Notes: a model not told the origin generated them from the sequence alone. Shown: positions 37,530 to 51,343, counted from the stretch's first letter. The stretch is DNA of 64,000 nt from Amblyornis subalaris (GCA_018881555.1 JACAXG010000032.1:4290837-4354836), one strand, 5' to 3'. Program-made: numbers and translations.

Positions 37530-38192
37530 AGACTGGTGGATGGCAAGTTGAACATGAGTCAGCACNGCCCTGGCAGCCAGGAGGGCCAACCCTGTCCTGG
37601 GGGCACCAGGACAAGCATCACCAGCTGGGCCAGGGAGGGGATTGTCCCGCTCTGCTCTGCACTGGGGCAGCCTCACCTCGAGTGCTGGGGGCAGTTTTGG
37701 GCACCACAATATGAAAAAGTCATTAAGCTGTTAGAGAATGTCCAAAGGATGGGAATGAGGATGGAGAAAGGCCTTGAGGGGAAGCCGTATGAGGAACGGC
37801 TGGGGTCACTTTGTCTGTTCAGCCTGGAGGAGACTGAGGGGAGACCTCATGGCAGTTACAACTTCCTTGTGAGGGGAAGAGGAGGGGCAGAAAATCTTTT
37901 CACTTTTGCGGCCAGTGACGGGACTCAAGGAAATGGCCTGAAGTTGAGTCAGGGGAGGTTTATGTTGGATATTAGGAAAAGATTCTTCACCCAGAGGGTG
38001 TTTGGGTGCTGGAACAGGCTCCCCAGGGCAGTGGTCACAGCATCAGCCTGACAGAGCTCAGGGAGTGTTTGAACAAAATGGTCTCAGGCACATGGTGTGA
38101 CTCGGGGATGGTGCCGTGCAGAGTCAGGAGTTGGACTCAGTGAACCTTGTGGATCCCTTCCATCTCAGTTTATTCTGAGGTTCTGTGATTGA
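37530..38192 (+). mobile_element. CR1 LINE 3' end, copy C (longest fragment)
   Basis: This CR1 fragment of about 660 bp reaches further into ORF2 than the other two copies. A plus frame is open for 171 codons (37536-38051), with the C-terminal signatures of CR1 ORF2: KPYEERLGSLCLFSLEE, GNGLKLSQGRFMLDIRKRFF and CWNRLPRAVV. Upstream lies the 'gaacatgagtcagcac...ggcagccaggagggccaa' region and a GC-rich stretch with 'ggattgtcccgctctgctctgcactgg'. The tail runs 'aggcacatggtgtgactc...agttggactcagtgaaccttgtggatcccttcc' and ends near 'ggttctgtgattgagtg'. This tail type differs from copy B, so the two belong to different CR1 subfamilies (copy C resembles the CR1-J/E group, a low-certainty name). The fragment is truncated before the catalytic domains and has a shortened frame after TASA, so it is inactive. 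Confidence 0.95.
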
Positions 38193-41100
38193 GTGAATAA
38201 GTGACAAATTTCACTAAGAAGGTTGAAAACTCAAAAAAAAAAATAAAAATCAATAGCCTGAAGACTTTTCAGTACAAAGTCTCGTACTGATAACTGAAAG
38301 CAAGGACTGCCAAGCAGATGTAATCACTGTAATATGTTACCAAGGGGGCATGAACATCCTTTGGATAAAATGGAACAAGGATCTGGAGAAATCTGAGTGA
38401 ATGTTATTTGCGGTTTTGTTTTGAAAAGGGCTTGCTCTGAGTTAATGAATTAAAAAAATGAAATTTGGGAAGCAGTTGCATTGTAAAGGCAGTGGGGAAA
38501 AAGGGAGAGGGCAAGATCAGGGACACAAGCAAGGAAAAGCTTAAAGTGTTGGACTAGAAACAAACTGTGAAGATACTGATAAGTTTTCCACAAAAATTTT
38601 ATCTAAGCTAACTAAAATAGTTGCATTTAATATTGTCTTACATAAAATGCAAAGTATCCAGGTATATATTTAATTAGATTTCTGATTTTCTTTCAAATGC
38701 CTTTTCTGTAAACTACTCCACCCTATAATAAACTGTGTTCAGAACAAGAAGTTCTAGGTATAAAGTACGTACTAACAATACCTTGAGTTNTTACTTTGTA
38801 GTTTCCATATTTGCTCTGAGTTTTCATTTTTCATGACCACAGAAATGAGAGAATCTAAGGAAATATCTTCATATCTGATCTTGACCAGTTGTGTAGTCTA
38901 TATTTGGCCATTCCATGATTTAAAAAAAATAAAATCTCTATCTGAAATCTGTATGAATGCAATTAATCTTATATTTCACAGCTACAGCTTATATTGCTGA
39001 AATAAATAATCCTTTATTATTTCCATTAAAATTATTTAAATACTCTACTTAGTATTTACATGTTTAGTAAAATTATCACAAGCTTGGTTTAATTAAAGAC
39101 CAAGGTGTCACAATAAAGTATTCAAAGAGTTTAAAAGACCTGACATTGAATTTCNATTTTTAAAAGAGATTTGGGCACTGAAACATAGTAGTAGATAACA
39201 TCTTAACTGTTATACATAATTTTTGAAAATGGAATGTAAATTAAGCACTTTTGAATGCTTATCCCTTTACGTAGCTCCATGGAGTCCACAGTCAAGAAAC
39301 TGTTTTGCCATTGCCTTTTCACATTTGTCTTCTCTTGAAAATACTGTGCGAATATTCTTCGTGTAATAGTCACATGTAAAAACACCCATCTGTTTATCAA
39401 CTGTGTTTTTTGCTGGTGTCTCCTGTCGCCTTCCCACCAGCCTTCCTTGTTTCTTGTCACATCTCTGAACCCATCGCCCATCCGGATTTAACTAACGCTC
39501 TGCAGCTCCCCGCAGAACGCATTCCTCNGTCAGCACATATGCTTCTCATTCACCAATATTGTTATGCATTCGATTTTTTTCCCCACTCTCTTTTTTACTG
39601 CCACTACCTTGTTGGCATTGTAAAAAGAGAATACCTTTAAAGGGCCCTGAACCACTGTCATTATACGCTCCAGACAGCAACCCAGGGTGCAANCGGCATC
39701 CCACCACAAGTAGGAAATGAGAAATTCTGGGCTATAATGAGAGCTATTGAATTTTTTTTACAGCAGCTTAACATAGGTTATTTAGCTCAGGTGTTTCAGT
39801 AATGGTAAGGCATATGGAAAAAGCAGTGCTTTGGGCCCTTGAGCTTTTTCAGCTCTCTACTACCTCAACACATGAATCTGTAATTCTCATGAAGGAGCCA
39901 AAGTAGCCCTGGCACGGTAAGATTTCAAGCATATACCATATACATGCTAGTGTTATTTCTTTCATATCTTTGGTAGCTGAATGATTATAGGATTTTCCTT
40001 GGTACCCTGCAGAGTGGGTCCATTGTCCTTACATACCATCTTCACTGAGGCAAGCATCCTTCTCTTCCAAACATTTTCAAGCGATCTTTTAGAAGCGTTT
40101 TTATTTTTTCCCTATTTTGGATTTTTTCCTCATTAAAAGAAGTAAGCCTTTTCTGCATGAACATTTTTAATTGTAGAATGGACAATCGATTTACCCTTTG
40201 GATTCTGCAGCCATGTCACCTTTTGCAGCACAGCTGCAAAGCCTGAAGGACTCCAGAATGTGAGGAGAAAACCAGCCTGGGCCCCTCTGGCTTCAGCATA
40301 GCTAGGATTTCACCCCATGTGCCCTGAAACTGGAGGTCATGGCCAATGTCTGCAATATGAGACTGGGATGAGGTCACTAATCTAATCATGACCTAAGCTT
40401 ATGCTGGAATTCTTGACTTTGGAGAGACAGATGCAAAAGAAACCGGTTTTGGATGCCCTAATAAACCAATTAAATGCTCCAGTGTGGTGTCCTCGTTCAC
40501 CAGATTTTTACATTCATTCAAACTTTCTTCTCAGGGAGATTCGGTAAATATATTGGGGTTNTTTCTGACTTAAAACTGCCAGGAAGAGTATGACTTTGTT
40601 CGATGAGATTGAACTTCTGTTGACAAATTTTGAGGACAACAGCTATCTACTTCAATAAAATGATACATCCTTTAGCCATAGGGAACACTGGTTTTTTCTA
40701 GGGCCTTTAAGAACAGGAAAATGTTCAGTACTGACAACAAAAATTGTTTCAACACAGAAAAATAGGAAAATCTTTTAAAAATTTAAAGGTGTCCAAGGAA
40801 AGAACCATCTATTTTCTCATCTGTACCTACTGTCCTGTTAGTGTTTGTGAGTTTGGAGATACATGCATAAGTCAGGAAGCTGGGGACCTTCTTTCACAGA
40901 ATAACATTTTTACCCTAAAAATTTATAAAAACATNAACAGTTTTGTACTTGAGGCTTTAGGTAATCATCCTCTCACTCCTACTTCTCTGTGGAGGAGCTG
41001 TTAATGAAAGTCTTGATGTTATTTCAAGTACTGCTGTAATGTACCTAGACACGCTAGGAANGGGCAGAGTACAGGAAAACAAAGACAATAGCAGATTCTT

Positions 41101-41299
41101 TACTGTAATTGGTGCACAATGTGGGGAATAGTTTCTAAAACTGNGTCAGATAAAAATGTTGTGGTTTTCTTTTGTCTTTTAAAAAACTCAAACAAATAAA
41201 CAAGGCCCAAACAATCTGTGGTGTATATTTAAATGCAAAAAGCTCAAGTTTAGTTCTTTTTTTTTTTTTTTCAAAAAATTACTAACTCACATTTTCAGA
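38193..41299. other. Gene-free unique sequence
   Basis: No gene or assignable repeat. A CpG-bearing stretch at 39240-39720 is listed separately. A short A run occurs at about 38232-38250, soon after the CR1 copy ends. Confidence 0.6.
39240..39720. other. CpG-bearing unique block, possible regulatory DNA
   Basis: CpG dinucleotides are retained in several places (for example near 39347, 39427, 39474-39525 and 39666) in otherwise CpG-poor surroundings, and GC rises at 39410-39530. No convincing open frame or splice-site pair is present. It may be a conserved or recently unmethylated regulatory block. This is inference only. Confidence 0.2.
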
Positions 41300-42060
41300 A
41301 TACACAAGCACCGTGGTGACAAGTGTAATAGAAATGGTTACAAATAAAAGAAACAAATTACCAAACAGTTACAGTAAATTCCATCTCCTGACACTGATAA
41401 AATCAAGATTTCTGGGAAAACTTTGTGACATATACAGAAAANAGTCTATGAATTTATGTAATATTCCACTGCGATCCTATTTTTTTTGCCTTTTAGTTAA
41501 CAATACGATAGCGATGCCATGTAAAAAGAGTACATTTTCTTTGATATACCAAAGAATACTCATCCAATTAAAGCACTTCATAATCTACATGGCGCCTGTA
41601 ATTTCTGGATATATTTATTATTCCTTAATGTCAACAAAAGTGTCTTTAAATATAAAAGCACATTCTTTTGTGCTGAGAAAGCAGATTTGTTTTAAGCCCA
41701 TTGCAATGCACAACGAGGAGGAGAAGAAGCGATATCTCCACCGGACTTCTTATTCTCGACATCTGGTTGTGGTCCATTGGGAGAAATGTAAGTAACAGTT
41801 TACCACATGGATTACAAATGTGCTGAATTGCAAGAATGAATATTAAATGAAAATATCCATAGCACCTGCAGCTTGTCCCGGAGAATTCCCCTTGTGTGTT
41901 GTGGGTGGGTTTTCTGAAAAACCCCCAGTGAGATGCGAACTGCAACTGCAGCTGCTTGTAGTAGCAGCTTGTCTAGTGTTACCGAAGAGTTTGCAGATTC
42001 CGTTCCCTTCCATGAATCAACATTGATCAGGGCTGCCAACACGCTAAAAAAAGAAAGGGA
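41300..42060. other. Candidate conserved block or unannotated exon
   Basis: This is the most gene-like unique region. A plus frame is open from 41313 (first ATG at 41334) to 41795, with a consensus-like splice donor (aaatgtaagta) at about 41787-41793. CpG-containing words cluster at 41710-41765 and 41875-42035 (for example cgaggaggagaagaagcg and gagatgcgaactgcaactgcagctgc). The translation is basic and Ile/Tyr/Ser-rich in the first part and unrecognised throughout. The minus strand is also open at 41646-41945. I favour a conserved noncoding element or noncoding exon over a protein gene. Confidence 0.25.
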
Positions 42061-45000
42061 GGGAGCAGAAGGAGGCTTGCAGGGGAAGGATTATGAACAT
42101 TATGATTATTCCCACAGGTTTTAGATGATCAGGGAAAATTTTAAAATAGTGATTAAAAAAAGAAAGGAAGAAGAAAAAGAAAGTGAAAAGGCAAGCGAAA
42201 TGCTTGATGAAATATAAGGCTGGTTTGATGTATCTGGGTGAGAAAGCAGTGTTTTCTCTGTCAAAAGGTCAGGCCTGTTTTTTTTTTTTTTCCTTAACAG
42301 AAACCCTGCAATTGTGTTTTGCTGACTTCATATACATTCTGTATATACTGAGCACTGTACACATGTGATACTTGGCTGGATTTCAGATACAGTGCTAGAG
42401 GGGATTAAACAGTGGGGAATGTTTCCCCCTTAGTGTTAACTTTTTATTTCAGAGAGATTGAGCTAATTCTGCATGAACATGCCTTGAAAACAGAGTGGCT
42501 CATTTGGAAATNTGTGGCTCCCCATTTTGATTTTACCCTCCAAAGAAATGGTGAAGAACAGACTCCTCATGCTTCATATCTTTTTATCAGGCCTCTCTGA
42601 AGAGCACTTGCACATTTAGGCATAGCATAGTGGAAATCAAAGGCAGAGCAATGCTGGCAGCACAAAAAGGGAATTGCTAGTCTTTCCTTTGGGTTTTATA
42701 ATGTCAAGATGATAAAAATATGAACGTCAAGTAGTACTTAATTTTTTTCTTACAGAAAAAAAATAATATTTTTAGCTGTGAGAGGCAGCCAAATTATTGT
42801 GTTTTGGAATTTGTGTAGGATCTTGCTACTATTACAAAGAAATGAAAATTTGAATGCACATTTCTTTGGACCTCGTTGTTTCAGGTCCTCGAGGAAACCT
42901 CAGTCTTTCACAGGGATTAGAAGAGAGTCACACAGCAAATACTTGCTATCCCAAGGCAGCCTTGGTGGGTGACTACCTCCAAATGGTAGGTTAACTCTGG
43001 AGATGATACTTCTACCTTTGGATCTAGCCTGCTGCAGAAATATTTGGAGCAGTCTAAAGAAGCCTATTGAATTGAACTGCCTTTATGCAGTTCCAGACTT
43101 TGCATCCCTCGATTTTGTATCTCTGTGAATCACAGTCTGATGCTGACAGATAGGATATGGAACATACCCTCTCAGTAGTGGAGGCTCCAGCTGGGTGCTT
43201 CTGCCATTGCTCATGAGAATATTAAGGTCCACATCCCGAATAATAGGAGGGAGTGAATCAGAAGAGGGAGCTCTAGCTGCGTTAATGAGGCCAGAAGGGG
43301 CCTTGTGTTGGAGTACACCAAAAGTAGGAAAAGAGAATTATTTACCTGTTTTTCATGAAGAAGAAGGAGTTTTATTCCTTTCTGCTCCTCTGGAAGTCCA
43401 TGTTTTCATCCCAATTTAATAGCTCCCAACAGACTCTCCAACAACCTATTCTGCTGTGCTTCTTGTCTCCTCCTTGCCTCTTCTTTCCCTCCCAGGTTAA
43501 CCCCAGGCACCCCACCAGAAAAGAACCAAGCTATCCAGGAATCTCTGATGGGGGATCTTTATTCTTTTTGCTTAAAACATTTCATGAATTCAGTTTCTAA
43601 ATCTATTGTGTAATATCATATTAATCTACACAGGAGGACTTCTACATAATGATCTTCAGAAATATTGTAGATCTCAGAATAATATCTTTGAAAGAATTAG
43701 AACTGTAGATGTTCCCAAATAAGGGGCAAATATTGGCTGTCCCTTACAATTAAATTAAATGTGAGAGAGGAAAAATTTACTATTGTGTGTGGCCTTTTGT
43801 AGGCGCTTCCTTCCTTGTCATTTTTTTCCCAAGGTGAATGAAGGTTCAACAGGAGTCATCAAGTCTGATGTTGCTTCTGAGACCCATTGACCTGGCTTGG
43901 ACATTGCCACTGTGAGGCACAACGGAGGAGACTGCAACAAGGGACAAGGGCTTTTGTCTGTTTGGAAGGTTCNGGAGATGTTTGGTGTGTGGCACTTGGA
44001 GAAGGGCCCTTGTGCCTCATCTCAATCCTGTTAAGTGTTGTGCTCAAAGTGATGTGCAGACTCCTTAGAAACACCAGCACACTGACAGTACACTTGTGTT
44101 TTCTGTGTTTCACAAAGAATTTGCGTAATATTTCACAGGCAAAATTATTTTCTGGAGATTAAGACAAACTGCTGCATTGTGTGCTAGATCGAAACGATTT
44201 AAGAAATGAAAAAATATTCCTGCATTCTTAAATTCTCTTGTATAAATGCTCCTGGGTTTTGGCAAGCAGCAGGTGTTCTGCACACTGCAGTCCTTTTTGC
44301 TACTGGTTATCGTGTCATTAGAAATGGAATTAATCATAACTTTTAGCCCATTGTGACTCATACGAAAGTTAATAAAAAGCTTGACTAATCACCACTGGAG
44401 GTGCCTCAGCTTTCTCTGGGGGAAGTCAGTGGCTTTGACTAACATATCTTTCTAGCATATGCAGACATACAGTTATCCAAAGCATAAGGAAGATGCTATT
44501 GCTCTGCAGGGATGCAAGACAATTAAGGCATGAAGAGAGAAGTGGCAAGGGGTCATTCATATGACACAGATGGAGTTGAACTAATCAGAGAGAGATCTTA
44601 ATTGACAGGAAAGCTCCAATACAAAAAAGTTACAAAGCACATAGCACCACAATACCAACTTTCTAGAACGGTGCACTCAATGTACAGGGTTGCACCCCAA
44701 TAGAGCTCCTAGTGACAGACTGTGGTCCTGAGGCACCTCCAGGGCTGTCGTGGTGCTCTCTGCAGCAGGCTCTTGGTCACATCTCCAGGGAATTCTCAGC
44801 TTGGGCTTCCAACACACAGTGCAAAGACATTTTCTAAAATGTGATTTTAACAATAAATGTGTCAGGTTGGTTGCATATTTTCTTACCAATCACTCCAATG
44901 GACACCATTTTCCTTGCTAAAAATCCCCTACATGGACACCTGCATGTGAGTACGTGGCAGAGCTCATGGGGTTGCATATAATGAGTAAGCTAATTGGAAG

Positions 45001-47181
45001 ATTAGCAATTTCTCTTTGGGGTTGGTTTTTAATATTTCATCATGAGTTTACTGGAAGTGTGCAGCTGAGATCTATATTACCACAATGCTTACACGTGTGA
45101 CTTTTAATGGACAAAAATTGAAAGAACCTATCTTTCTGGTTAGTGAAAACCCTAATTACTCATTATTCCCTGCTCCCTCCTTCTGCACACTCCTTGGAGC
45201 CTGCTGCTGAGCTGCATAGAGGTGTTTCTTTTACAAGGGCTATTATAGAGACACCTGTTAGGATTGATATAGTTAATACTGCATCAACATTTCCATTGAT
45301 TTGGTTTATGACCCAGCTGTAAAAACTCCTTTTAGTCTGAGAATTGATGAATGATGACTGAACCAAGGAGCTCAGGGAAAATNATGATCTAGAAAGCAAC
45401 ATCAAATTAGATGAATTAGACATAAAGAAGTTTCAGGAGCTTGCTTTACATATTTATAATGCAAAAAATATTTCTTTTTCAAATGAAAGTATGGAAGTTT
45501 TTTAGACACAAAAGTCTAGAGCCTTAATGTACCTTTTAAAAAACAACTAAATCAAGGCTTTTCAAGTGGAGAAATGGCTCCTGTTAGCAGTGTGGCTAAT
45601 TATTTTACATTAGGAAATTCATTGGTATTTTAGTAGCAAATTCATAAAAAGATATGATTTAAGGTATAATGTCCTTTCTGTTTTGGCCAGATTAGAGAAT
45701 CCTTTGGTACTTTCTGGGGAAAGTAGAAGAAATATCACTGATAGTTTCTCCTCTATAAGGTGGGTAAGTAATATGGAAAATATAGACTTTCTTCACTACT
45801 TCTGTTTATAAAGCAATGGCACAGAAGTTCTGTGTGTTCTGTTTCAAGACAGCCCACGGAAACAAGTGACCCATGTGAAACAAGATTTTGTAAGGTGCCT
45901 CATGTTCTGAATAANTTGTCTCACCATCCCCCTCCTCTCATGGTCCAAAACCACAAAATGCAACCACATGTTTGGGTAATAATCTTCCAAACTGAAAAGA
46001 GGACCATTAAGGGAGGGCAGATCTGTTTTTAAGCTCAAAAGAGTCAGCCATTATGGCAGTAACAGACACCCTTCTCCAAGTGGCCTGAGTTGGGGTCCCA
46101 TGTCCCATCCCTCCTGCAGCAAAGGTGGAGTCAAGTAATTACAGGCTGGGAGCAATTTCACCAGCAAGGTAAGAGCTGGACTACAACAAAAGAAAGCAAT
46201 GGTGTCCCAGGGATGTGAAATTACAGACAACCTGATCTAAATGCCTGAGCTAATCCGTGTCTGTTTGCAAGCAAAGGGTGCTCTATGTGTGTAACTGTTG
46301 GTATTGAACCAGAGCTCATTCGTTGCACCTGACTTGGGGCAGGCACTGTTAGTTCCATTACACTATATTGTAACTTAATATTTACACACGGAAATATCTG
46401 AGTGAATGGCCTCAGCCTGGGTGACTTATGCTACACTCATCAAGGCAGTCAATCTCCTGGAGGGTTCCAGATTTGCTTCACTCCTGTGGGTTTGCTAAAT
46501 GTGATATAAATAATGGGGCTGGCATCGCTTTCCTCAACAAGGAGAAAAGACTGATTTTCATAGTAAAAAAATATCCATTTGTGAAGACAATATTGTCTAA
46601 GGTAAAATGTGAGAGCTGGGGTCTCAAAGGATATGGAAGTTTAAGAAAATGTGAGATCTGATCCAGAGTTCACTGAAGTNATGGAAAGATTTCCCTTGCC
46701 TCTATTAGTGGGTATTGAATGAGCCCCTTGGATCAACAGAAACAGAGGAAGAGCCAGAAACAAGTTATCATGACAAGTCAGAGTGATGGCAACAGCACTC
46801 AGAAAAATACGAGAGTGTAATAAATGTGATGTAAAAGTAATGCTTCTATTTTAATAGTTGGCATTTTCTCTTCTAGTCTTCTTGATTAAGNGCCAGGGTC
46901 AAAGCATTTAATATCCATTAAGCATTTTAGGCCTGATTTTTTGATCATTACTCANTTTCAGTAGCACATGTTCATTTGGTGTTCTTTATATGATGACTAT
47001 GTCCAAGTTCTTACTGGCATATTCCCTGTTGGACACCACTGGCTAATTCACTCCAGTAGGCAGCCCCCNAAAGTAAATACATTTAGTTTATCAGATCTTC
47101 TTTAATTTCACACGATGAGCATGATTGTGCTGCATGTATTCATTCCAAGAAAATTTCGGTTGAAACAGATGGTTATACACG

Positions 47182-47197
47182 TGTGTGCATGCACACA
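47182..47197. repeat. 16-bp palindrome in a CA/TG context
   Basis: tgtgtgcatgcacaca is its own reverse complement and follows an acacgtgtg word. Alternating purine-pyrimidine sequence of this kind arises easily, so no function is claimed. Confidence 0.55.
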
Positions 47198-49594
47198 AAA
47201 GACCCAGCTGTAGAGTAGGAAAAATTTCTTGCAAAGAAGACTATGCCATTGATTTGATTGAGTGCAAGTTAATCAGAGATAGAGCTTTGCAGTGAAGAAG
47301 GAACTGTTTTTACAAGACAGTACAGTCTCCACATGGCTTACAGCAAAAGGCAGCACAACTCTCTACAACTCTGGTCTTCACACCCCAGAGTTAAGATGGC
47401 ATTTAAACAGCTGATTTATAAGCAGCAGGAAATAGCCACCTAGATTTTTTTACCTGTTTGGGAGAGCTTTAAATAAGCTATTCATATTTCTACNACTCTA
47501 CAACCGGTCTGGATGCAACTTTGTGCCATGGGGTTTTTCGTTAGAGCGTTGTTGTCACCGTTCAGGCAATGGGTGTTGTCTACAATCTTCTAAGGAGAAT
47601 TTGATGGACTGGAAAACTGCATCCTTTGGCCTGCTAAGGGCCAGTCTAAATGAGATAAGGAAAGAAGTGGAGGGATAGGTGTGCTTTGGCAGAGACTACC
47701 TGAATCCCTCCTTTTCTTTCTGGGAACTTACCTGCTTCACACTCAGGCCACAAAAATATTTTTGGTAAGTTCATATCCTATTTTGGAAAAGCCTAATTAA
47801 AGCTGAGCAATGTGCAGGCTGCCTTTATGCATCTGTGAATATAAAAGAGACTTGCTTTCCGTGATCTAACCCACCAAACAGTTTCTATCTTCTTTGGATA
47901 GGGAAAAAAAACAAACAAGGGAGTNATAAAAAATGAGTCAGCAATATTTTATTTTAAATATTATTCAAGAGAAAAAAAATCCTTGGCATACCAAGTATTT
48001 TTTTCTGAAGTACACCTTGATAACTGTGTTCAAATATACAATTCAGAGATCATTAATTTCAACTTACTAATTAAAATCATACTTATATGTCCATAATGAC
48101 TTTTTACTTTATCTTTGCCTTCTGAAACCAGTTTATAAAACCCCTTAAATTTACATTTGAAACTAATTTTAGCAGGAAGCATATATTCAAAATTTATTGA
48201 GTGTCTGCAATATATTTTTACCTTTATATACAGGAACATATTTTTCTACGTCTACATGTGAGGTAGGAATAGGCATAAAAGCTTCAAAAAATGAAGAAAA
48301 GTAGCATCTAAAAATAGAACATTAAACCAGTTCCTAGTACATGACTTTTAAGATATAACATATTTTACTGGATCTTTTAATGCTATGTATTTCTCATATA
48401 TTACCTTTCATCAAATTTCAGTTTTCAATAATCCTGACAATTTCCTGGAAAGGAAGAAAAGGTGGTAAGCATAGTTTCGTTTGATGAAATCAAAGTCTGA
48501 AGTCAGATATTTGAGAACTAATGTATCTCACTAAATTAAATCCTTTCCCATTCCTCCCAGTTTGCCACAATTTGTTCTCAGATAAGAGTCATGTTTATAA
48601 CTGGGGAATCTGTCATCAATTCTTTGATATAATTTAACCTTCTGTGAATAAATGAACAAGGTAATAAACTTCAGCATAAGGAAAATCAGACCATTTTAAA
48701 CTGCATTATATAAATCTTACAGAACATTGTATGAGAAATATAAGCACTATTCAGTCACTGAGCATTTCTTTCCATCACTCCAGTGACTGCCACNCTCCCA
48801 GGATTAAAAAGTGCAAATNGGCAGCTCTGTCTAATATGCAGAGTGACTTCTAAGAGCTGAGAAACATTTCCTGCAGGGTACAGAGATCCCCAGCCTTTGA
48901 GATTATGACAAGGTCAAATCATAACCAGGGTAGTTTTCAGTATTGAGTAGCATAAGAATTACAGAGGTACTTGGACACAAACTTTAATTCTCATTTTTTA
49001 TTCTAGTTTGAGTGGAAGAATTAACATTGCTATTTTATTACAATATTAGTATTATGTGATGTAAATGCTCATCAGCCTGGCAACTGTTTGATTTTAGTAA
49101 GCTTTTTACCAATTTTACTGTTTCTAAGGCAGTTTATGTATGTCTTGAAGATAATATTTTACACAACAGATTATTCTCCTTTTAATTGTTTAGTAATGAT
49201 AGTCATGATATAATATTTATGACAGATATCCTNGTGAACATGTAGAAAAACATGCAACTTGTTTTCTTAACTGAAAAGGGAGTTAGGAGACTACATAATG
49301 TTAGGAAAGGGTCAGTCTAGGAGAACAAAACAATGTATTTGCTATTAGAATTAAATAATCTATATGGATTGTCCCAACTAACACTATGGTATGCAATTTA
49401 GTGTGTGCTATAATGCTGCAATGTCAATGGCATGCGATCTCTCAAAGTTACAAGATGCTTTTGGTCTGAAAGGGAAAACTAGTTTTGACATTTCATCATC
49501 ATATTTGTAGTCATGGTCATGATTCACGCACACTTTTAATAAGACCAGCTAAAAATCCACAGAGAATAACTTAGATAATGAAAAAATGAGGGGG

Positions 49595-49690
49595 TGTGGT
49601 TTTGTTCTTGGTGTTTTGGGTTTTCAGTTTTTTTGTTGTTGTTTTGTCTTCCTTTTTTTTTAGAGGTTTGTTTTGGCTTTTTGTATAAAT
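49595..49690. repeat. T/G-rich low-complexity tract
   Basis: The plus strand is composed almost only of T and G (ttttgttgttgttttg-like), with a short TTTTTTTT run near 49655. It reads as low complexity. Confidence 0.6.
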
Positions 49691-51343
49691 AAACACCAAG
49701 ATCCACTTTGAGTTCCTGAATTTTGAAAAATGGTTGACTGATACAAAACCTGATTTTCTATGATGAGTGTATTGTGTCCAGGATACAGATCCCCTCTAAA
49801 GCTTAAGAAGGCCTCTTTCAGCTTCCAGTTTAGTCACTTTTTCAAAAGAGCTTCCTAGAATTTGGTTGCCAGACTCTCAGTCTCCGATGATCCCTTTCTC
49901 ATTGCTCTGTTTTCAAGTAGTGTATCTTTTTTACGAAATTTGGCTTGGGAATGATGCTGATCTTGACAAAAGTGAGGTGGGGATTTTAGTGGTTTTTGCC
50001 AGGACTTTGGCTGCTATTCCTGTTTTGTAATCACCTTATCTATGAAGTTTTTGTATTAGCCAGTCAAACTAACAAAATAAATAAATACCCCAGTATAATG
50101 CACATCGTGTTATTCTACTTCACTAATTTCTTGAAGGATTTTTGGCTGCAGTTATTTGGTGTGGTGTGTCTTTTTTCCCAATGTCATTCCTGAGGTCTAT
50201 CAAGTATCATTTTTTATCTAGCTGAAACATGTAATATGTATAAAAATTAGTGACCTAAAGAGAAACCCACCAATCTCCAAACAATTAGAAAGATTCTATG
50301 CATGCTTATTAGGTCAGGTCAGCAACAGAGACATAGCACTTGTGTTTAGCATTTAAGCTGCTCTTTCTAATAAGCATATTCCAGGTTTAATCCTATTTCA
50401 GATTCAGTTAAGTTTAGTTTGGGTTTAGTTCTTCAGTTGTATTCTGTACAGTCGATGACTCAACTGGCATATATATATATTATGTTCTACCATAACCCAC
50501 ATCTCAAAGTGCTTTGAAGAATAAACAACAGACAGTCTTGAGTCCTAAGTTAATTGTGGTTGCTTTACAAATTATACGAGGAAAGGTCAAGATGGTTTGT
50601 GGATTAAGCAAAGCAAAAAAAAGAGTCTGTTCACTCCACATACTTTTATTATTTTTGTTATGTGGGTTCGTAAAAGACCAGGCTGTTTTAATCTTACTTN
50701 TGCTGACCAGATCTTATTCTACACGTAGTCTGTGGAAGTCTTTTCAGTGACAGCTGCTTGGTGAGTAACCATGTTCTTAGCCATGATGTAGCTGAAGATT
50801 AGTTTGGTTCATGCTGGATGGGTCAGTACTGCTATAGGTATATGTCTGTAAGGCTGTTGATATCACACCAAAAGTGCTGAACAGAAAAGAATTTAAGAAC
50901 CCCTTACAGTAAGCAAAGCATTTCTGTTGTGGTTTTCTGAGTTTAGTTATTCAGAATTTTATTTTACTAAGCAGTTTTGTGGTGGTTCATTTAATTTTTC
51001 TTTTTCATATCAGATGTGCAGAAGGCAAACCTAATCCAGCTTGTGCAGATTCTGGCTTTGTTTATTTGGTGATGGGTTTTTTTCCTACAAAAAGGCAAGG
51101 GATAGGGAAGTGTTGCACTCCATAACACAGTGCCTTGCAGCTTTGGAAGTTTCCAAGTGCTGTACAGGTGAGTGGAACTCGCAACCCCAGTTTTACTGTG
51201 TGGGCTTCACCTTGTGATGCACAGAGACAGTAGCAGTCTCAGAAACCAGAACATAAAGCAAAAATCTGCCCAACCTGGAAGTGTTGAGAAAAGGGAAGAT
51301 GAGAACAGAGACTGTAACTTAAGCCTTACTCTCTGCTGCACAG

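Larger units (their letters stand above)
42061..51343. other. Gene-free unique sequence
   Basis: No gene or transposon could be assigned. Present are purine tracts at 42045-42060 and 42150-42190, a T run at about 42279-42291, a pyrimidine tract with an acceptor-like end at 43455-43496, a small CpG cluster (47497-47580), a 16-base palindrome tgtgtgcatgcacaca (47182-47197), and T/G-rich low complexity at 49595-49690. Open frames are short and unrecognised. Confidence 0.6.

Noticed and set aside
37536..38051. 171-codon plus-strand frame as a host gene.
   Set aside because: The residues are the C-terminal part of CR1 ORF2, and the surrounding DNA is a CR1 3' end.
46270..46380. 'attgaaccagagctc' and neighbouring words as a tRNA-like or SINE box.
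   Set aside because: No cloverleaf or consistent A and B boxes could be drawn, and the match to any SINE is too short.
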